Shown here: positions 52,843 through 61,580 of the stretch, in pieces
How positions within the stretch are numbered: position 1 is the first letter of the stretch
Layout of the letters: every line of letters begins with the position of its first letter
Assembly (NCBI GenBank): GCA_016934535.1
Contig: JAFGSQ010000056.1
Location: forward strand, 1 to 64,000
Length of the DNA: 64,000 bases
Direction: 5' to 3'
DNA from: a candidate division WOR-3 bacterium
GTDB lineage: Bacteria; SDB-A
The notes under the pieces: model-generated
What the model saw: the letters and a program-made list of their open reading frames with translations, nothing else
Databases searched by the model: none
Told to the model about the DNA's origin: nothing
Translations under genes and position numbers: made by a program

Positions 52843-53967
52843 TCATTTTACGGCAGTGAAAAGATCGCTGACAGAAATATTGTAGTGCAGTCTGTTTATT
52901 GTCGAAGCGAACCTCTTTGAAAGATTGTGTACTTTGACGAAATCAAGTTCGAGTATTTCCGGAATCTGGGGAATCGTGTCAGTGACGTGCATTTCGGTCA
53001 GCCCGAATTTTTCGTGAGCCTCAATAAGGCCGGGAATGTGATTCTTTTTAATCTTGAGATGGGAAATAGCGACATATATATCTTCTATTCCGTGGTTTGT
53101 TTTAAGATTTTTTACAACGTTCAAAAATGAACTTCCGGTGACCGTTTCGTCATCAATGATCAGTGCGGTCTTTTTCCCCTCGAGATCGCCTATTACTCCG
53201 AGCATGTCGGATTTGTCCTTGGCGTGTCTGAATTTATTCACTATCGCGTGAGAGATTCCCATGGCGTCGGCAAAATGAATGGTGAACTTGGCTCCTCCCG
53301 AATCAGTCGAGACTGCCACTGCTTCTTTCAATTTTCTGAACTTGCTGAAAATCTCGAGAAAAAGATCAAGTCCGCTGAGTGCGACCAGTGTCATGTCAGG
53401 CTCGTAGAGCCCGAAAATAGAGAGAGCATGAAGATGATACGTCAGATGGATGTTTGCTCCCGCCACTTTCAGCTGGTCAGCGAAAAGCTTCGCGAGAGTC
53501 GCTTCTCTCTGCATGAAAGTCGGTTTGTCCTGTCTTGAATAAGGTGAATAAGGCGTGACAACAGTTATGTTCTGGGCTCTGTGGGCTTTCAGCGTCCTTA
53601 CGGCCTGAAGAAGCTGTTGAAGGTTTTCGTTGACTGTGTTACCCGAGGTGTTTTCGTGGATGCATTGAAATACGAAAGCGTTTGATCCTGCGACGTGTCT
53701 TGTCAAGCGCGGACATGTTTCCATGTCCTGAAATATCATTGTAAGTGGCGCTTCCTGCGTTCCTATCAAGGGAATGTCTTTCAGGTCACTGCCGTTTATT
53801 CTGAGCATTTCTTCGTATTGCTTTTTGACATCGGCCGCCAGAGAAATTCCCGAATTGCATGCGACGAAAAGAAGCCATCCGTTAGGGCCGAGAAGAAGGC
53901 GGCTTTTTGTCTTTTCGAATCTTTCAGGGGCAATGAAATTTTGGCTGAACTTGTCCATGTTTATCAT
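52843..53967 (-). CDS. prs: Variant ribose-phosphate pyrophosphokinase
   Basis: 374 residues, about 60 longer than the usual enzyme, mainly at the N-terminus. PRPP synthetase landmarks remain: TPYSPYSRQDKPTFMQREA (flexible loop with RQD), the catalytic His in YHLHALSIFGLYEP, STDSGGAKF and VTDTIPQIPE. The PRPP-binding loop reads LIIDDETVTGSSF, where typical enzymes have DD-IDT-GT, so it is a divergent form. It makes PRPP for nucleotides and NAD. ATG 53967 has GGAGGT upstream. It is in line with the carrier gene, 18 bases away. Confidence 0.85.
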   Translation of the reverse strand: MINMDKFSQNFIAPERFEKTKSRLLLGPNGWLLFVACNSGISLAADVKKQYEEMLRINGSDLKDIPLIGTQEAPLTMIFQDMETCPRLTRHVAGSNAFVFQCIHENTSGNTVNENLQQLLQAVRTLKAHRAQNITVVTPYSPYSRQDKPTFMQREATLAKLFADQLKVAGANIHLTYHLHALSIFGLYEPDMTLVALSGLDLFLEIFSKFRKLKEAVAVSTDSGGAKFTIHFADAMGISHAIVNKFRHAKDKSDMLGVIGDLEGKKTALIIDDETVTGSSFLNVVKNLKTNHGIEDIYVAISHLKIKKNHIPGLIEAHEKFGLTEMHVTDTIPQIPEILELDFVKVHNLSKRFASTINRLHYNISVSDLFTAVK

Positions 53968-53985
53968 GATTTTACCTCCGAATTA

Positions 53986-55350
53986 TTAACCGTTCCCAGC
54001 TAACTTCGTGTATGATCTGTAAAAATCGAGCTTGTAGCCGTGAGAAGAAACAATTTTCCTGTAAGGAATGAACAAATATGCGTTTGCCAGAGCTCTTCCC
54101 AAAACTACCGCCGCCGCCGCCGAGTAAATACCTATTGGATTGAAAAGTTTTTGCGACAAAGTCATAATAAGCCCTATAAAAATGACCTCCAGAACAGTTG
54201 CGACAGTGATCGGGTATGTAAGCCTGGAATTGACGAGAACTGATCTTTGCCACGCCAGGAGAGTCGTCAGAGCCGGCATAAAAGATAGAATTGAAAACGG
54301 GACTATGGTGATTAGAAGAAGTTCGTCTGTGAGAAAGGACACATGTTTAAACCATAGAATTACGAGAGGAGTTACAGATATGATAGCGGGGATTACACTT
54401 GTAATCAGACCGAGTTTGAAAGCAAAATTTCTCAGAGGTATGAAGTTTTCGTATTTTTTACCTAAAAGAGCGAGACCAGCTTCCTGAAAAGAGAGTCCGA
54501 AACTTCTGAAAATAAAAATAAATCCGTTTATGACAGGTAAAACGGCGAGAGATTCGATGGTCATTCTCGATTTGGCCATGAAAAAAGTGAGAAGAGGATT
54601 AATGCCGAGGATGAGATAGGAAGTCAGTGCGAGAGGATAGTAAAATGATAATATCTCTCTAAAAGAAAGATATTTTCCGTCCGATTCGATAGATGTCACG
54701 CTCTTGACTGCTTTTATGCTCATTATGCGGGTGGCAATAGATTCCAGAATCACTCCGGCTGAAAGAGAAGCCGCGCCGACGCACGCGCCCGGAATTTCGG
54801 AAAAAAGAAACAAAAGAAATCCGGTAATAGACATAGTTGAAAGCCTTACAAAAGTTCCCGCCGCAACTTTTTTAGTCTGGCCTGATCGAATCAGAATACC
54901 CTGATAAAACCTTCTGTATCCTATCGCACCCGCCCAAGGGATCATGATTATTGAAGAAGCGTGAGCCAGGGAAGCTATTTCGTCGTTGAGGTTGAGGACT
55001 TTCCGGGAGATAAAACTAAAAACCGGAGGCAGATTTAAAATGACATGAAGCAATGTCACGGATATTATCAGAGTAACAATAAAATTTCTCAGTTTTAAAT
55101 ATTTATTTCTGTCGCTGACAAGAGCAACAGAAGCCGAAAGAATCATAACTACAGGAGCTTCGACGAGCATGGCTATTGCGAAAGCCACTCCGTAAGCGGC
55201 CAGGTTGAATTTTGCGTCATGAATTCTTCCTATTATGGCGGTTATGAAAGGTGCTTCAGCCGCCATCATCAGCCAGGTGAAAGAAAGAGGGATCCAGAAA
55301 ACGATAATTTCTTTTGTAGTAATGCCGTTGCTTACGGAGTCTTTTGACAT
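53986..55350 (-). CDS. MATE-like membrane carrier, possibly ANKH-type
   Basis: 454 residues from ATG 55350. About 12 hydrophobic helices. The overall pattern is of the MATE/MOP superfamily, and YRRFYQGILIRSGQTKKVA in the middle resembles the motif of bacterial relatives of the animal ANKH protein; that link is by recollection and not tested. Substrate unknown. Upstream, TTGACA, 17 bases and TTTAAT are followed by the ATG after seven bases, with no ribosome site, so it is probably leaderless. prs follows it. Confidence 0.7.
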   Translation of the reverse strand: MSKDSVSNGITTKEIIVFWIPLSFTWLMMAAEAPFITAIIGRIHDAKFNLAAYGVAFAIAMLVEAPVVMILSASVALVSDRNKYLKLRNFIVTLIISVTLLHVILNLPPVFSFISRKVLNLNDEIASLAHASSIIMIPWAGAIGYRRFYQGILIRSGQTKKVAAGTFVRLSTMSITGFLLFLFSEIPGACVGAASLSAGVILESIATRIMSIKAVKSVTSIESDGKYLSFREILSFYYPLALTSYLILGINPLLTFFMAKSRMTIESLAVLPVINGFIFIFRSFGLSFQEAGLALLGKKYENFIPLRNFAFKLGLITSVIPAIISVTPLVILWFKHVSFLTDELLLITIVPFSILSFMPALTTLLAWQRSVLVNSRLTYPITVATVLEVIFIGLIMTLSQKLFNPIGIYSAAAAVVLGRALANAYLFIPYRKIVSSHGYKLDFYRSYTKLAGNG

Positions 55351-55357
55351 GATAAAG

Positions 55358-55386
55358 ATTAAAATGGCTGGGTCGAACGTTGTCAA
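55358..55386 (-). promoter_or_regulatory. Promoter of the MATE-like gene, sharing its -35 with the opposite promoter
   Basis: On the minus strand: TTGACA (55386-55381), 17 bases, TTTAAT (55363-55358), then seven bases to the ATG. Confidence 0.6.
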
Positions 55387-55407
55387 ATCTATTTTTCATG
55401 TTATATT
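55380..55407 (+). promoter_or_regulatory. Promoter of the glutaredoxin gene
   Basis: TTGTCA (55380-55385), a 16-base spacer, then TATATT (55402-55407). The -35 box is the reverse complement of the divergent promoter's -35 and occupies the same bases. Confidence 0.55.
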
Positions 55408-55427
55408 TAGACAAAAAGGAGAAAAAA

Positions 55428-55661
55428 TTGTCAGTGAAAATTTATACTACCCCTTCATGTTCCTACTGCAATTCGGTCAAGACATATCTCAGGCAGAAAG
55501 GAATATCTTTCAGTGAAGTAGACGTCTCAAAAAATCAGGCGGCGGCAGATGAAATGGTAAGAAAGAGCAATCAGCAGGGAGTGCCGGTCATAGAAGCCAA
55601 TGGTAAAATCATAGTTGGATTCAACAAGCCTGCTCTGGACAAAGCTCTGAATTTAACATAA
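55428..55661 (+). CDS. Glutaredoxin-like thiol-disulfide protein
   Basis: 77 residues from TTG 55428, chosen because AAGGAG (55416-55421) is six bases upstream; a longer in-frame extension does not fit the fold. It is a thioredoxin-fold minimal domain with active site PSCSYC (residues ~9-14) and the cis-proline motif VPVIEANGKIIVGF. NrdH- or glutaredoxin-like redox carrier in the cytosol. It is divergent from the MATE-like gene. Confidence 0.88.
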   Translation: MSVKIYTTPSCSYCNSVKTYLRQKGISFSEVDVSKNQAAADEMVRKSNQQGVPVIEANGKIIVGFNKPALDKALNLT

Positions 55662-55670
55662 CACTGTCCA

Positions 55671-57179
55671 TTATTTCAGTATACAGTTCATAGACCCATC
55701 TGAAGGACTTTTTTCTACGGCTTTTATGCCCTTGGACACTTCGTGGTCTTCTTCGACGTGAGGGAATTTTGCCCTGACGAAATCGAAGATTTGTGTGGTT
55801 CCCTTCCCGAGTTTTTCCCTCTTGTTCTCAAGGTCGACAGCCCTTGCAGCCGTCAGCAGTTCTATGGCTATGATGCTTGAGACAAAACCTTCTGATTCCA
55901 GACACTTGAGAGCTGAGTTCGATCCGAAACTGACGTGATCCTCTCTTCCCGCCGAAGTCGGCAGTGAATCCGAAGAGCACGGATTTGCCCTGTTTTTTAC
56001 GAGGTTGAGAAGTGAAGCTGCAGTGAGGTGTGCGATCATATATCCGGACTCGACTCCCGGTTTTGACGCCAAAAAAGGAGGCAGACCGCTTCTCTTGTCG
56101 TCGAGCAGGAGGTCGGTCCTTCTCTCTGAAATGCCTGCGATGTTGGAAAGAGCTATTGCGAGCGAGTCCATGGCAAAAGCTATGGGCTGGCCGTGGAAAT
56201 TGCCGCCTGAAAGGATTTCATTTTGGTCGGGAAATACGAGCGGGTTGTCTGTTACGGAGTTTATTTCAATTTCGAGCGTCTTTTTAACCTGAGCAAGTGA
56301 GTCTTTGAGGACGCCGTGGACTTGCGGTATACATCTGAGGGAATAGGGGTCCTGAACCCGCGGGTGTGAAGAGGAATGGATGTTTTTGCTCCCAGCGCAT
56401 AGATGTCTGATGTTTTCCGCCGTTTTTATCTGTCCCTCGTAGGGTCTGAGTTCGTGGATTTTTGCGTCGAACGCTTCCGGTCTTCCGTCGAAAGCTTCGA
56501 GAGTCAGCGCTCCCGCCATGTCTCCGGAAATTGAAATATTTTTAGCTTTTTCGTACGCGAGGATTCCGACCGCAGTCATGAACTGGGTCCCGTTCAAGAG
56601 CGCGAGACCTTCCTTTGCCTTGAGGACGAGAGGTTTCAGACCGCTTTTTTCGAAGAAGGACTGCGCCTCCATTCTTTCTCCCTTGAAGTAGACAAAACCC
56701 CTTCCTATTAGTCCGAGTGTAAGATGCGCAAGAGGGGCGAGATCACCGGATGCGCCGACTGAACCGAGGGACGGGACTTCAGGGTATGCACCCGTGTTCA
56801 AAAAATCTTTTATAAGTATTAATATTTCTGGTCTGACTCCGGAATGCCCTTTGGCAAGGACGCAGGCCCTGAGGAACATCATTGCGCGGACGGCTTCTTC
56901 CGGTAAAACAGGTCCAGTTCCGCAACTGTGAGAGAGGACCAGATTCAGCTGAAGCCTGTCTATGAGATCGGGAGGTATCTTTTTTTCGGCCAGCGATCCG
57001 AATCCCGTGTTGACTCCGTAGACGGAAGTATTCCCGGAAGCTGCTTTTTCAACTGCGGCTCTCGCTTTTTTAACTTTTTCCATAGCGCTTTCGGTTACCG
57101 AAACCTCTGCTTTTTCGACGGCGACTGAGATTACGTCTTCTATTGATATGTCTTTTTCGGATAACATAACTTTTTTCAC
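55671..57179 (-). CDS. hutH: Histidine ammonia-lyase
   Basis: About 502 residues from GTG 57179, placed four bases after GGAGGAA. The first in-frame ATG (57191) lies before that site. The MIO-forming motif GSVGASGDLAPLAHL has the Ala-Ser-Gly triad. YGVNTGFGSLAEKKIP, the LALLNGTQF-type segment and QDPYSLRCIPQVHG are all HAL/PAL family sequence. It deaminates histidine to urocanate. No other hut gene is near, so it may serve histidine catabolism encoded elsewhere. It does not carry evident tyrosine-lyase features. Confidence 0.94.
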   Translation of the reverse strand: MKKVMLSEKDISIEDVISVAVEKAEVSVTESAMEKVKKARAAVEKAASGNTSVYGVNTGFGSLAEKKIPPDLIDRLQLNLVLSHSCGTGPVLPEEAVRAMMFLRACVLAKGHSGVRPEILILIKDFLNTGAYPEVPSLGSVGASGDLAPLAHLTLGLIGRGFVYFKGERMEAQSFFEKSGLKPLVLKAKEGLALLNGTQFMTAVGILAYEKAKNISISGDMAGALTLEAFDGRPEAFDAKIHELRPYEGQIKTAENIRHLCAGSKNIHSSSHPRVQDPYSLRCIPQVHGVLKDSLAQVKKTLEIEINSVTDNPLVFPDQNEILSGGNFHGQPIAFAMDSLAIALSNIAGISERRTDLLLDDKRSGLPPFLASKPGVESGYMIAHLTAASLLNLVKNRANPCSSDSLPTSAGREDHVSFGSNSALKCLESEGFVSSIIAIELLTAARAVDLENKREKLGKGTTQIFDFVRAKFPHVEEDHEVSKGIKAVEKSPSDGSMNCILK

Positions 57180-57191
57180 AATTTCCTCCAT

Positions 57192-57476
57192 TCGGATGTA
57201 GTGACAAGTATATGAGAAATTTATTTTAGCAAATTATTGAGCTAATGGAATTATCTTATTATGTTTTTATAAAACAATTAATGAACACTGAAAGAAGAAA
57301 CAGAATAAAATGCGCACGAAGATCGAAATAAATCTCGATATCACGAAGAGTCAAATCATGTCGATTTGCCCTGCGCGAAGGTGAAGAATAAGAGAAATAA
57401 TATTTTTCTTTTAAAATTTGTATCTCAAATTTTATAACTTCGTGGTAGAAATTTTCTTTTTTATTTGATTTTTTCT
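57192..57476. other. AT-rich intergenic region
   Basis: About 285 bases with no plausible gene; the longest ATG frame seen codes 24 residues. It has several A/T runs, and neither a convincing hairpin nor a clear promoter was found. Confidence 0.5.
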
Positions 57477-57815
57477 TCAGCAGGTCAGATGTATAGCCGC
57501 GGCGGTTTTATATAGCACGCTTGTTTCGTTGAATTTTGCGACGGCTGACTTTGAGTCCAGCACGTGAAGCATACAGCCCGTGGCGTTGAAGAATTCTGCG
57601 AGATTTTTGTCAACTTTCATCATGCCGAAACATCCGGTGCCAACGACCAGACATTCCGGTTTAAAATCCACTATATCCCCGGCGTCGGCCAGAGAAAACA
57701 TATGACCTTCCGATCTTATCCAAGGGCTTAAAACGGCGTCTCCGAGAATGACGACGTCTTTTCTGTACTTTTTTGAATCTATTGTGATTTCTCCGAAAAC
57801 ATATTTTTCTATCAA
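57477..57815 (-). CDS. Mth938-like domain protein
   Basis: 112 residues with the Mth938/DUF498 pattern: FGEITIDSKKYRKDVVI at the start, LSPWIRSEGHMFSLAD, and LVVGTGCFGMMKVD. Family members include human AAMDC and NDUFAF3 homologues; their bacterial role is uncertain. The start is TTG, overlapping the stop of the BatA-like gene as TTGA. Confidence 0.85.
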   Translation of the reverse strand: MIEKYVFGEITIDSKKYRKDVVILGDAVLSPWIRSEGHMFSLADAGDIVDFKPECLVVGTGCFGMMKVDKNLAEFFNATGCMLHVLDSKSAVAKFNETSVLYKTAAAIHLTC

Positions 57816-59353
57816 TTTCTTTTTCCCAGATAAAAAGAATAAAAACCTTCGGCTAAAAGAAGAAAAATAAGTATATACGTCAAAAAAGGACTCATGTCGA
57901 AAAGAGCGCTTTTTTTTACAAGAGAAGTCATTTCATCGAGAGAGCACGATTTCGACGAGGCGAAATCATCATTTAAATAATCGGACGCCCGTTCTTCGTC
58001 CGGAACGAAAGGGGAGATCGAATGGCTTTCCCCGGATCCAAGCGCGAGATTCAGCAACAAAACGGGAAAGTTTTTCAGCGAGAAAATTGTCGAGTTTTCC
58101 GGACTGAATGCGAATACGAAATTATTTCCGCATTTTATCAGGGCCGGATTGCCGTCTTCAAATCTGTTTATGACTGAATGAGAATTTGCTAAGTCTTTCG
58201 GAGGGGTCAGCAAGACTTTATACAAAACTGTCGTACCGAGAAAACCTGTTAAACCCTGACGGATCACCGCAGGTTTATCCGGCAAAGGGGACGATGATAC
58301 CCCGGTAAGAACCTCGACGTAATTTCCCAGTTTTGATGCGTCGTCGAGAAAAACGAAGACTTTGACTTCACCTGAGCCGGGAAGCGTAAAATCAAGAAAC
58401 TCAGATTCGTCTATGAAGGCGATGGAAGCGCTTTCGGGAAAAAAAGTTTTGACGGCTTTTCCTTCGGGGAATACTGAAAAAATTCTTCTGAATATCTCTT
58501 CATTGTTAGAAAATATTTTTATTTGGTTTTTTGAATGCAAAATTACAAATAAACTGTCGGCCGTTGAGGAAATTAAAACCGTATCGGATGATGAGCTGAC
58601 AAACAAAGGCAGGAAAATACCGTCTTCGGCTTCTACAACGGTGTCGGTTTTCTGGGAATGAACCCCGGCGTAAAACCCAGGGTTTGTCGAGAGAAATATG
58701 TAAGCGGTGTCATCGCTGAGAAACCATTCGGGAAGAATTACGGATTTCACGGCAAAAACGTATTGGGAGTCGGGAAATGTTACGGCGTCAAAATCCTCGC
58801 AAAGCGATTCCATGCCCCTCCATGAAATTTTCTGTCTGTCTGTAATCAGCAGTGGTTCACCGCACCCCATTTCACGGCACAGTAGAAGCGAAAAAGGTAT
58901 ATCGGCTGAACCGTCTATTTCGCGTGGACAAAACACTGATCTGTCAAAAGCGTCTTCATCAATAAAATCGGTCTGTCCTTTACCCGTGACGCAGACCCCT
59001 GATACGTAATCGAGAAGTCCTGAAAATTCTTTTTCGTATATTCCGCTTCTTGTGACGCTTTCAGATATGTCCGCAACGACAGCGACCTGGGAAATCGTCC
59101 TGCTGAAAGGAAATTTTATTTTTGTCGCCGGCCGGGAAAAAGCCGCTGCCGTGCAAAAAATAACAAGTATTCTCAAAATGAGCTGAATCAGTTCTCTCAA
59201 ACGGAATTTTTTCTTAAGCGGGACACCCGAGTCCTTTATGAGGCAGGCGGCTGGAAAGAGAATCTCTTTTTTACCGAATTTTCTCATCAGATGAAAAATG
59301 ACTGGGAATACAGCGGCTGAGGATATCAGCAAATAGAGAGGGTTTATTAACAT
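57812..59353 (-). CDS. BatA-like N-terminal domain membrane protein
   Basis: 513 residues. The N-terminus LINPLYLLISSAAVFPVIFHL and the following LRELIQLILRILVIFCTAAAFSRP are the BatA/aerotolerance two-helix domain (PF07584-like). The middle is a VWA-like region (VAVVADISESVTRSG) with an incomplete MIDAS. A final membrane helix closes the protein (LTYILIFLLLAEGFYSFYL). Such proteins are usually encoded with MoxR ATPases; none is present. It overlaps the methyltransferase end by seven bases. Confidence 0.8.
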   Translation of the reverse strand: MLINPLYLLISSAAVFPVIFHLMRKFGKKEILFPAACLIKDSGVPLKKKFRLRELIQLILRILVIFCTAAAFSRPATKIKFPFSRTISQVAVVADISESVTRSGIYEKEFSGLLDYVSGVCVTGKGQTDFIDEDAFDRSVFCPREIDGSADIPFSLLLCREMGCGEPLLITDRQKISWRGMESLCEDFDAVTFPDSQYVFAVKSVILPEWFLSDDTAYIFLSTNPGFYAGVHSQKTDTVVEAEDGIFLPLFVSSSSDTVLISSTADSLFVILHSKNQIKIFSNNEEIFRRIFSVFPEGKAVKTFFPESASIAFIDESEFLDFTLPGSGEVKVFVFLDDASKLGNYVEVLTGVSSSPLPDKPAVIRQGLTGFLGTTVLYKVLLTPPKDLANSHSVINRFEDGNPALIKCGNNFVFAFSPENSTIFSLKNFPVLLLNLALGSGESHSISPFVPDEERASDYLNDDFASSKSCSLDEMTSLVKKSALFDMSPFLTYILIFLLLAEGFYSFYLGKRN

Positions 59354-60441
59354 TTTTCTGAAATTAAAACGGTGTAAAAACCTTTTTCTACTGACGACAC
59401 GTTCTTGAAAATATGCTTCATCCTCTGAGCATACCCGGCCGTTCTGTGGACGACAAAAGCCGCGGTTCCGCCTTTTTTGAGAGATAAAAACGCCTGACCG
59501 AGTATGAAATCGGCAGCGTTGCCTCCGAAATGAGTGGGCGGATTCGAAAGAAAATAATCTGCACTGGCGTAAAGTCTTTCCGGGACTCTGTCATCGAATA
59601 TGACTTCACAGTTGCCGGCCGAATTGATACCTGCATTTTTCCAACTGCATTTGACAGCGATAAGATTATTTTCAATCAAAAAACACTTTTCGGATGTTTT
59701 GGAGAGGCAAATTCCGATTGGTCCGTATCCGCATCCGAAGTCGATCACTGAAGAATATTTTATCGGCGAAACATTTTCAATTAGGTGTTTGGTTCCTTCG
59801 TCAATTTTCTTTCTCGAAAAAACGCCCGGAACGGTTTTAAAGACGTTTTGACCGAAATTGATTTTTCTTGAAAAATCTCCGGGAGTGAAGTTTTTTTTGT
59901 GACAGCACCTGAGGGTCCTGTATCCTCCTGAAATCCCGAGAACTTCGACCTCTTCGAAAAGGTTTTTCAGATATTTTTGATACCATTTTGCGCCGAAATC
60001 TCTTCGGCATATAAAAAAAAGTTTTCCGTTTTCTTTCAGGAAAGAAAGAGAGTTCTCGAACATCGAAATTGTCAGTTCTCTTCCGCCGTGAGGGTCAGGA
60101 TTTACGATGACGGCGTCTGATTTTTCAGAAAGCTTAAATCCGTCTGACAGGACAGGCGTGACGTTATTCAGACAATTGGCCGAAATGTTATCTTTGAGAG
60201 TTCTGTAAGCTGTCAGATTCCATTCAACAGAAACAACTTTATCACAAAATTTAGAAAGAGGAAGCGACACAAAACCAGGTCCCGAGGCGTAGTCTGTAAC
60301 TTTACCCAATTCTTTTTCTTTTTCAAGTTCAGAAAGGATGTACTGGGCCGATTTGGGAGGCTGAGAACAGCCTGCAAATCCAGTCACCGGAATGACGTTT
60401 ATTCCGTATCTTTCGAATTTGACAGGAGTTAACGGCTTCAA
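59347..60441 (-). CDS. RsmC/RlmG-like rRNA guanine methyltransferase
   Basis: 364 residues from TTG 60441, which shares TTGA with the upstream stop; the frame is open to a TTG at 60495 without a ribosome site. Two tandem class I SAM methyltransferase-like halves: the first (GPGFVSLPLSKFCDKVVSVE, IVNPDPHGGREL) is degenerate, the second (VIDFGCGYGPIGICLSK) has the catalytic FLSNPPTHFGG motif. This is the layout of RsmC and RlmG, which make m2G in rRNA. The exact target site is not known. Confidence 0.82.
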   Translation of the reverse strand: MKPLTPVKFERYGINVIPVTGFAGCSQPPKSAQYILSELEKEKELGKVTDYASGPGFVSLPLSKFCDKVVSVEWNLTAYRTLKDNISANCLNNVTPVLSDGFKLSEKSDAVIVNPDPHGGRELTISMFENSLSFLKENGKLFFICRRDFGAKWYQKYLKNLFEEVEVLGISGGYRTLRCCHKKNFTPGDFSRKINFGQNVFKTVPGVFSRKKIDEGTKHLIENVSPIKYSSVIDFGCGYGPIGICLSKTSEKCFLIENNLIAVKCSWKNAGINSAGNCEVIFDDRVPERLYASADYFLSNPPTHFGGNAADFILGQAFLSLKKGGTAAFVVHRTAGYAQRMKHIFKNVSSVEKGFYTVLISEKC

Positions 60442-61232
60442 GACTCTGCCTTCGATTTCACCAAAGTCAGGTAGAGGTCGAGTTTTTCCGGACAATGTTT
60501 TTTTAGCGCCTTTATGTGCTTCCGGATGACGTCTTCGGATTTTCTCGCTAGTGGTCCGGTCTCCGCTTTTTCAGTTCCCATCTTTTCTATGTTGCTGATT
60601 ATGTCGGCTGAAAAAAAAGTGCAAGTCTTCAGGGCGGTCTTTCTGTCAACACCGGATTTTTCAAGAATCTCTGCGGCGTTTTTTATTGATTTTATCATAC
60701 CTTCGACGAGTATAACTGCCGAAGCGTGGTAGAGCGGTAACATATCACCGCGAATTTTTACTGGTCTGGCGCCGATTTTTTTGGCGAGTTCTGAAAAAAC
60801 ATTGAAATACTTGTCCTTGCACGAGATACCGAAGATGAAACCGCTGAAGTCTTCAATTTTGGTATCTACGGCAGGAAATGACATGAAGGGATGAAAAACA
60901 GAAACGCTCTGAATTTTATCGTTGGCCGAGAAAGAAGCGCTGGTGTGGGCTATCAAATGCTTTTTGTTCAAAAATTTGCTTATTTCAGACAGCGCGCCGC
61001 CAATGTCTTTCTCCTGGGTGCATATAATTATCACGTCGCTGTTTTCAGCAAATTTTCCCGAGTCGCGGAAAAGCTGAATTTTCATTTCTTTCAAAAAGTC
61101 GCTGACATAACGGGGAGGCGTTGTTTTTGTTTTTATGGAAACCTGAAAACCTTTTTTCTTAAAAACAGACGCCAGAGTCGTTCCGACTTTTCCGGCGCCT
61201 ATGATCCCTATTCTCTTTTCAGTAATATTCAA
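60438..61232 (-). CDS. Rossmann-fold/DUF2520 protein (oxidoreductase-like)
   Basis: 264 residues with an N-terminal dinucleotide fold (RIGIIGAGKVGTTLASVFKKKG) and the DUF2520 C-terminal helical domain (LPLYHASAVILVEGMIKSI). Similar to NADP-dependent pyrroline or ketopantoate reductase-like proteins; substrate unknown. The start is TTG 61232 with AGGGG upstream, overlapping the DUF503 gene by 14 bases. Confidence 0.82.
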   Translation of the reverse strand: MNITEKRIGIIGAGKVGTTLASVFKKKGFQVSIKTKTTPPRYVSDFLKEMKIQLFRDSGKFAENSDVIIICTQEKDIGGALSEISKFLNKKHLIAHTSASFSANDKIQSVSVFHPFMSFPAVDTKIEDFSGFIFGISCKDKYFNVFSELAKKIGARPVKIRGDMLPLYHASAVILVEGMIKSIKNAAEILEKSGVDRKTALKTCTFFSADIISNIEKMGTEKAETGPLARKSEDVIRKHIKALKKHCPEKLDLYLTLVKSKAES

Positions 61233-61500
61233 CGCGCACCCCTTCTAATATTACGTTTTTGTCGTTTTCGACGAACTTTATCATGGAGTGTATCTGCGGT
61301 TCGACGGAACTCTTGTCGGTTCCGATTATTGCCGCAGAAAGTGTCGCTCTGTTGAAAAAGTCGTGGTTGTCGGTCTCGGCTACGGAGGCGTTGAATTTGT
61401 TTTTAAGTCTTTCCTTTATGCTTCTCACCGCCTGTCTTTTGTCTTTGAGCGAATAAGCCCATTCTATTGACAAAGTAAAATTTACTACGCCGAGACACAT
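61219..61500 (-). CDS. DUF503 family protein
   Basis: 93 residues. The family signature SLKDKRQAVRSIKERLKNKFNASVAETDNHD and the ferredoxin-like end (VEPQIHSMIKFVENDKNVILE) are clear. DUF503/YlxP-type proteins are often near translation genes; a ribosome-binding role has been suggested for the family. The ATG is at 61500. It opens the run of five tightly overlapping genes. Confidence 0.88.
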   Translation of the reverse strand: MCLGVVNFTLSIEWAYSLKDKRQAVRSIKERLKNKFNASVAETDNHDFFNRATLSAAIIGTDKSSVEPQIHSMIKFVENDKNVILEGVRVEYY

Positions 61501-61580
61501 AAGATTTTACGTCCTTCATTTACGAGGAGCGAGCCATCCGGAATGTTTGAAACACTACGAATGGCCGACTTGAAAAAAAT

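Noticed and set aside
57302-57376. 24-codon ATG frame in the AT-rich intergenic region
   Set aside because: No ribosome site, no recognisable sequence, and chance is sufficient explanation.
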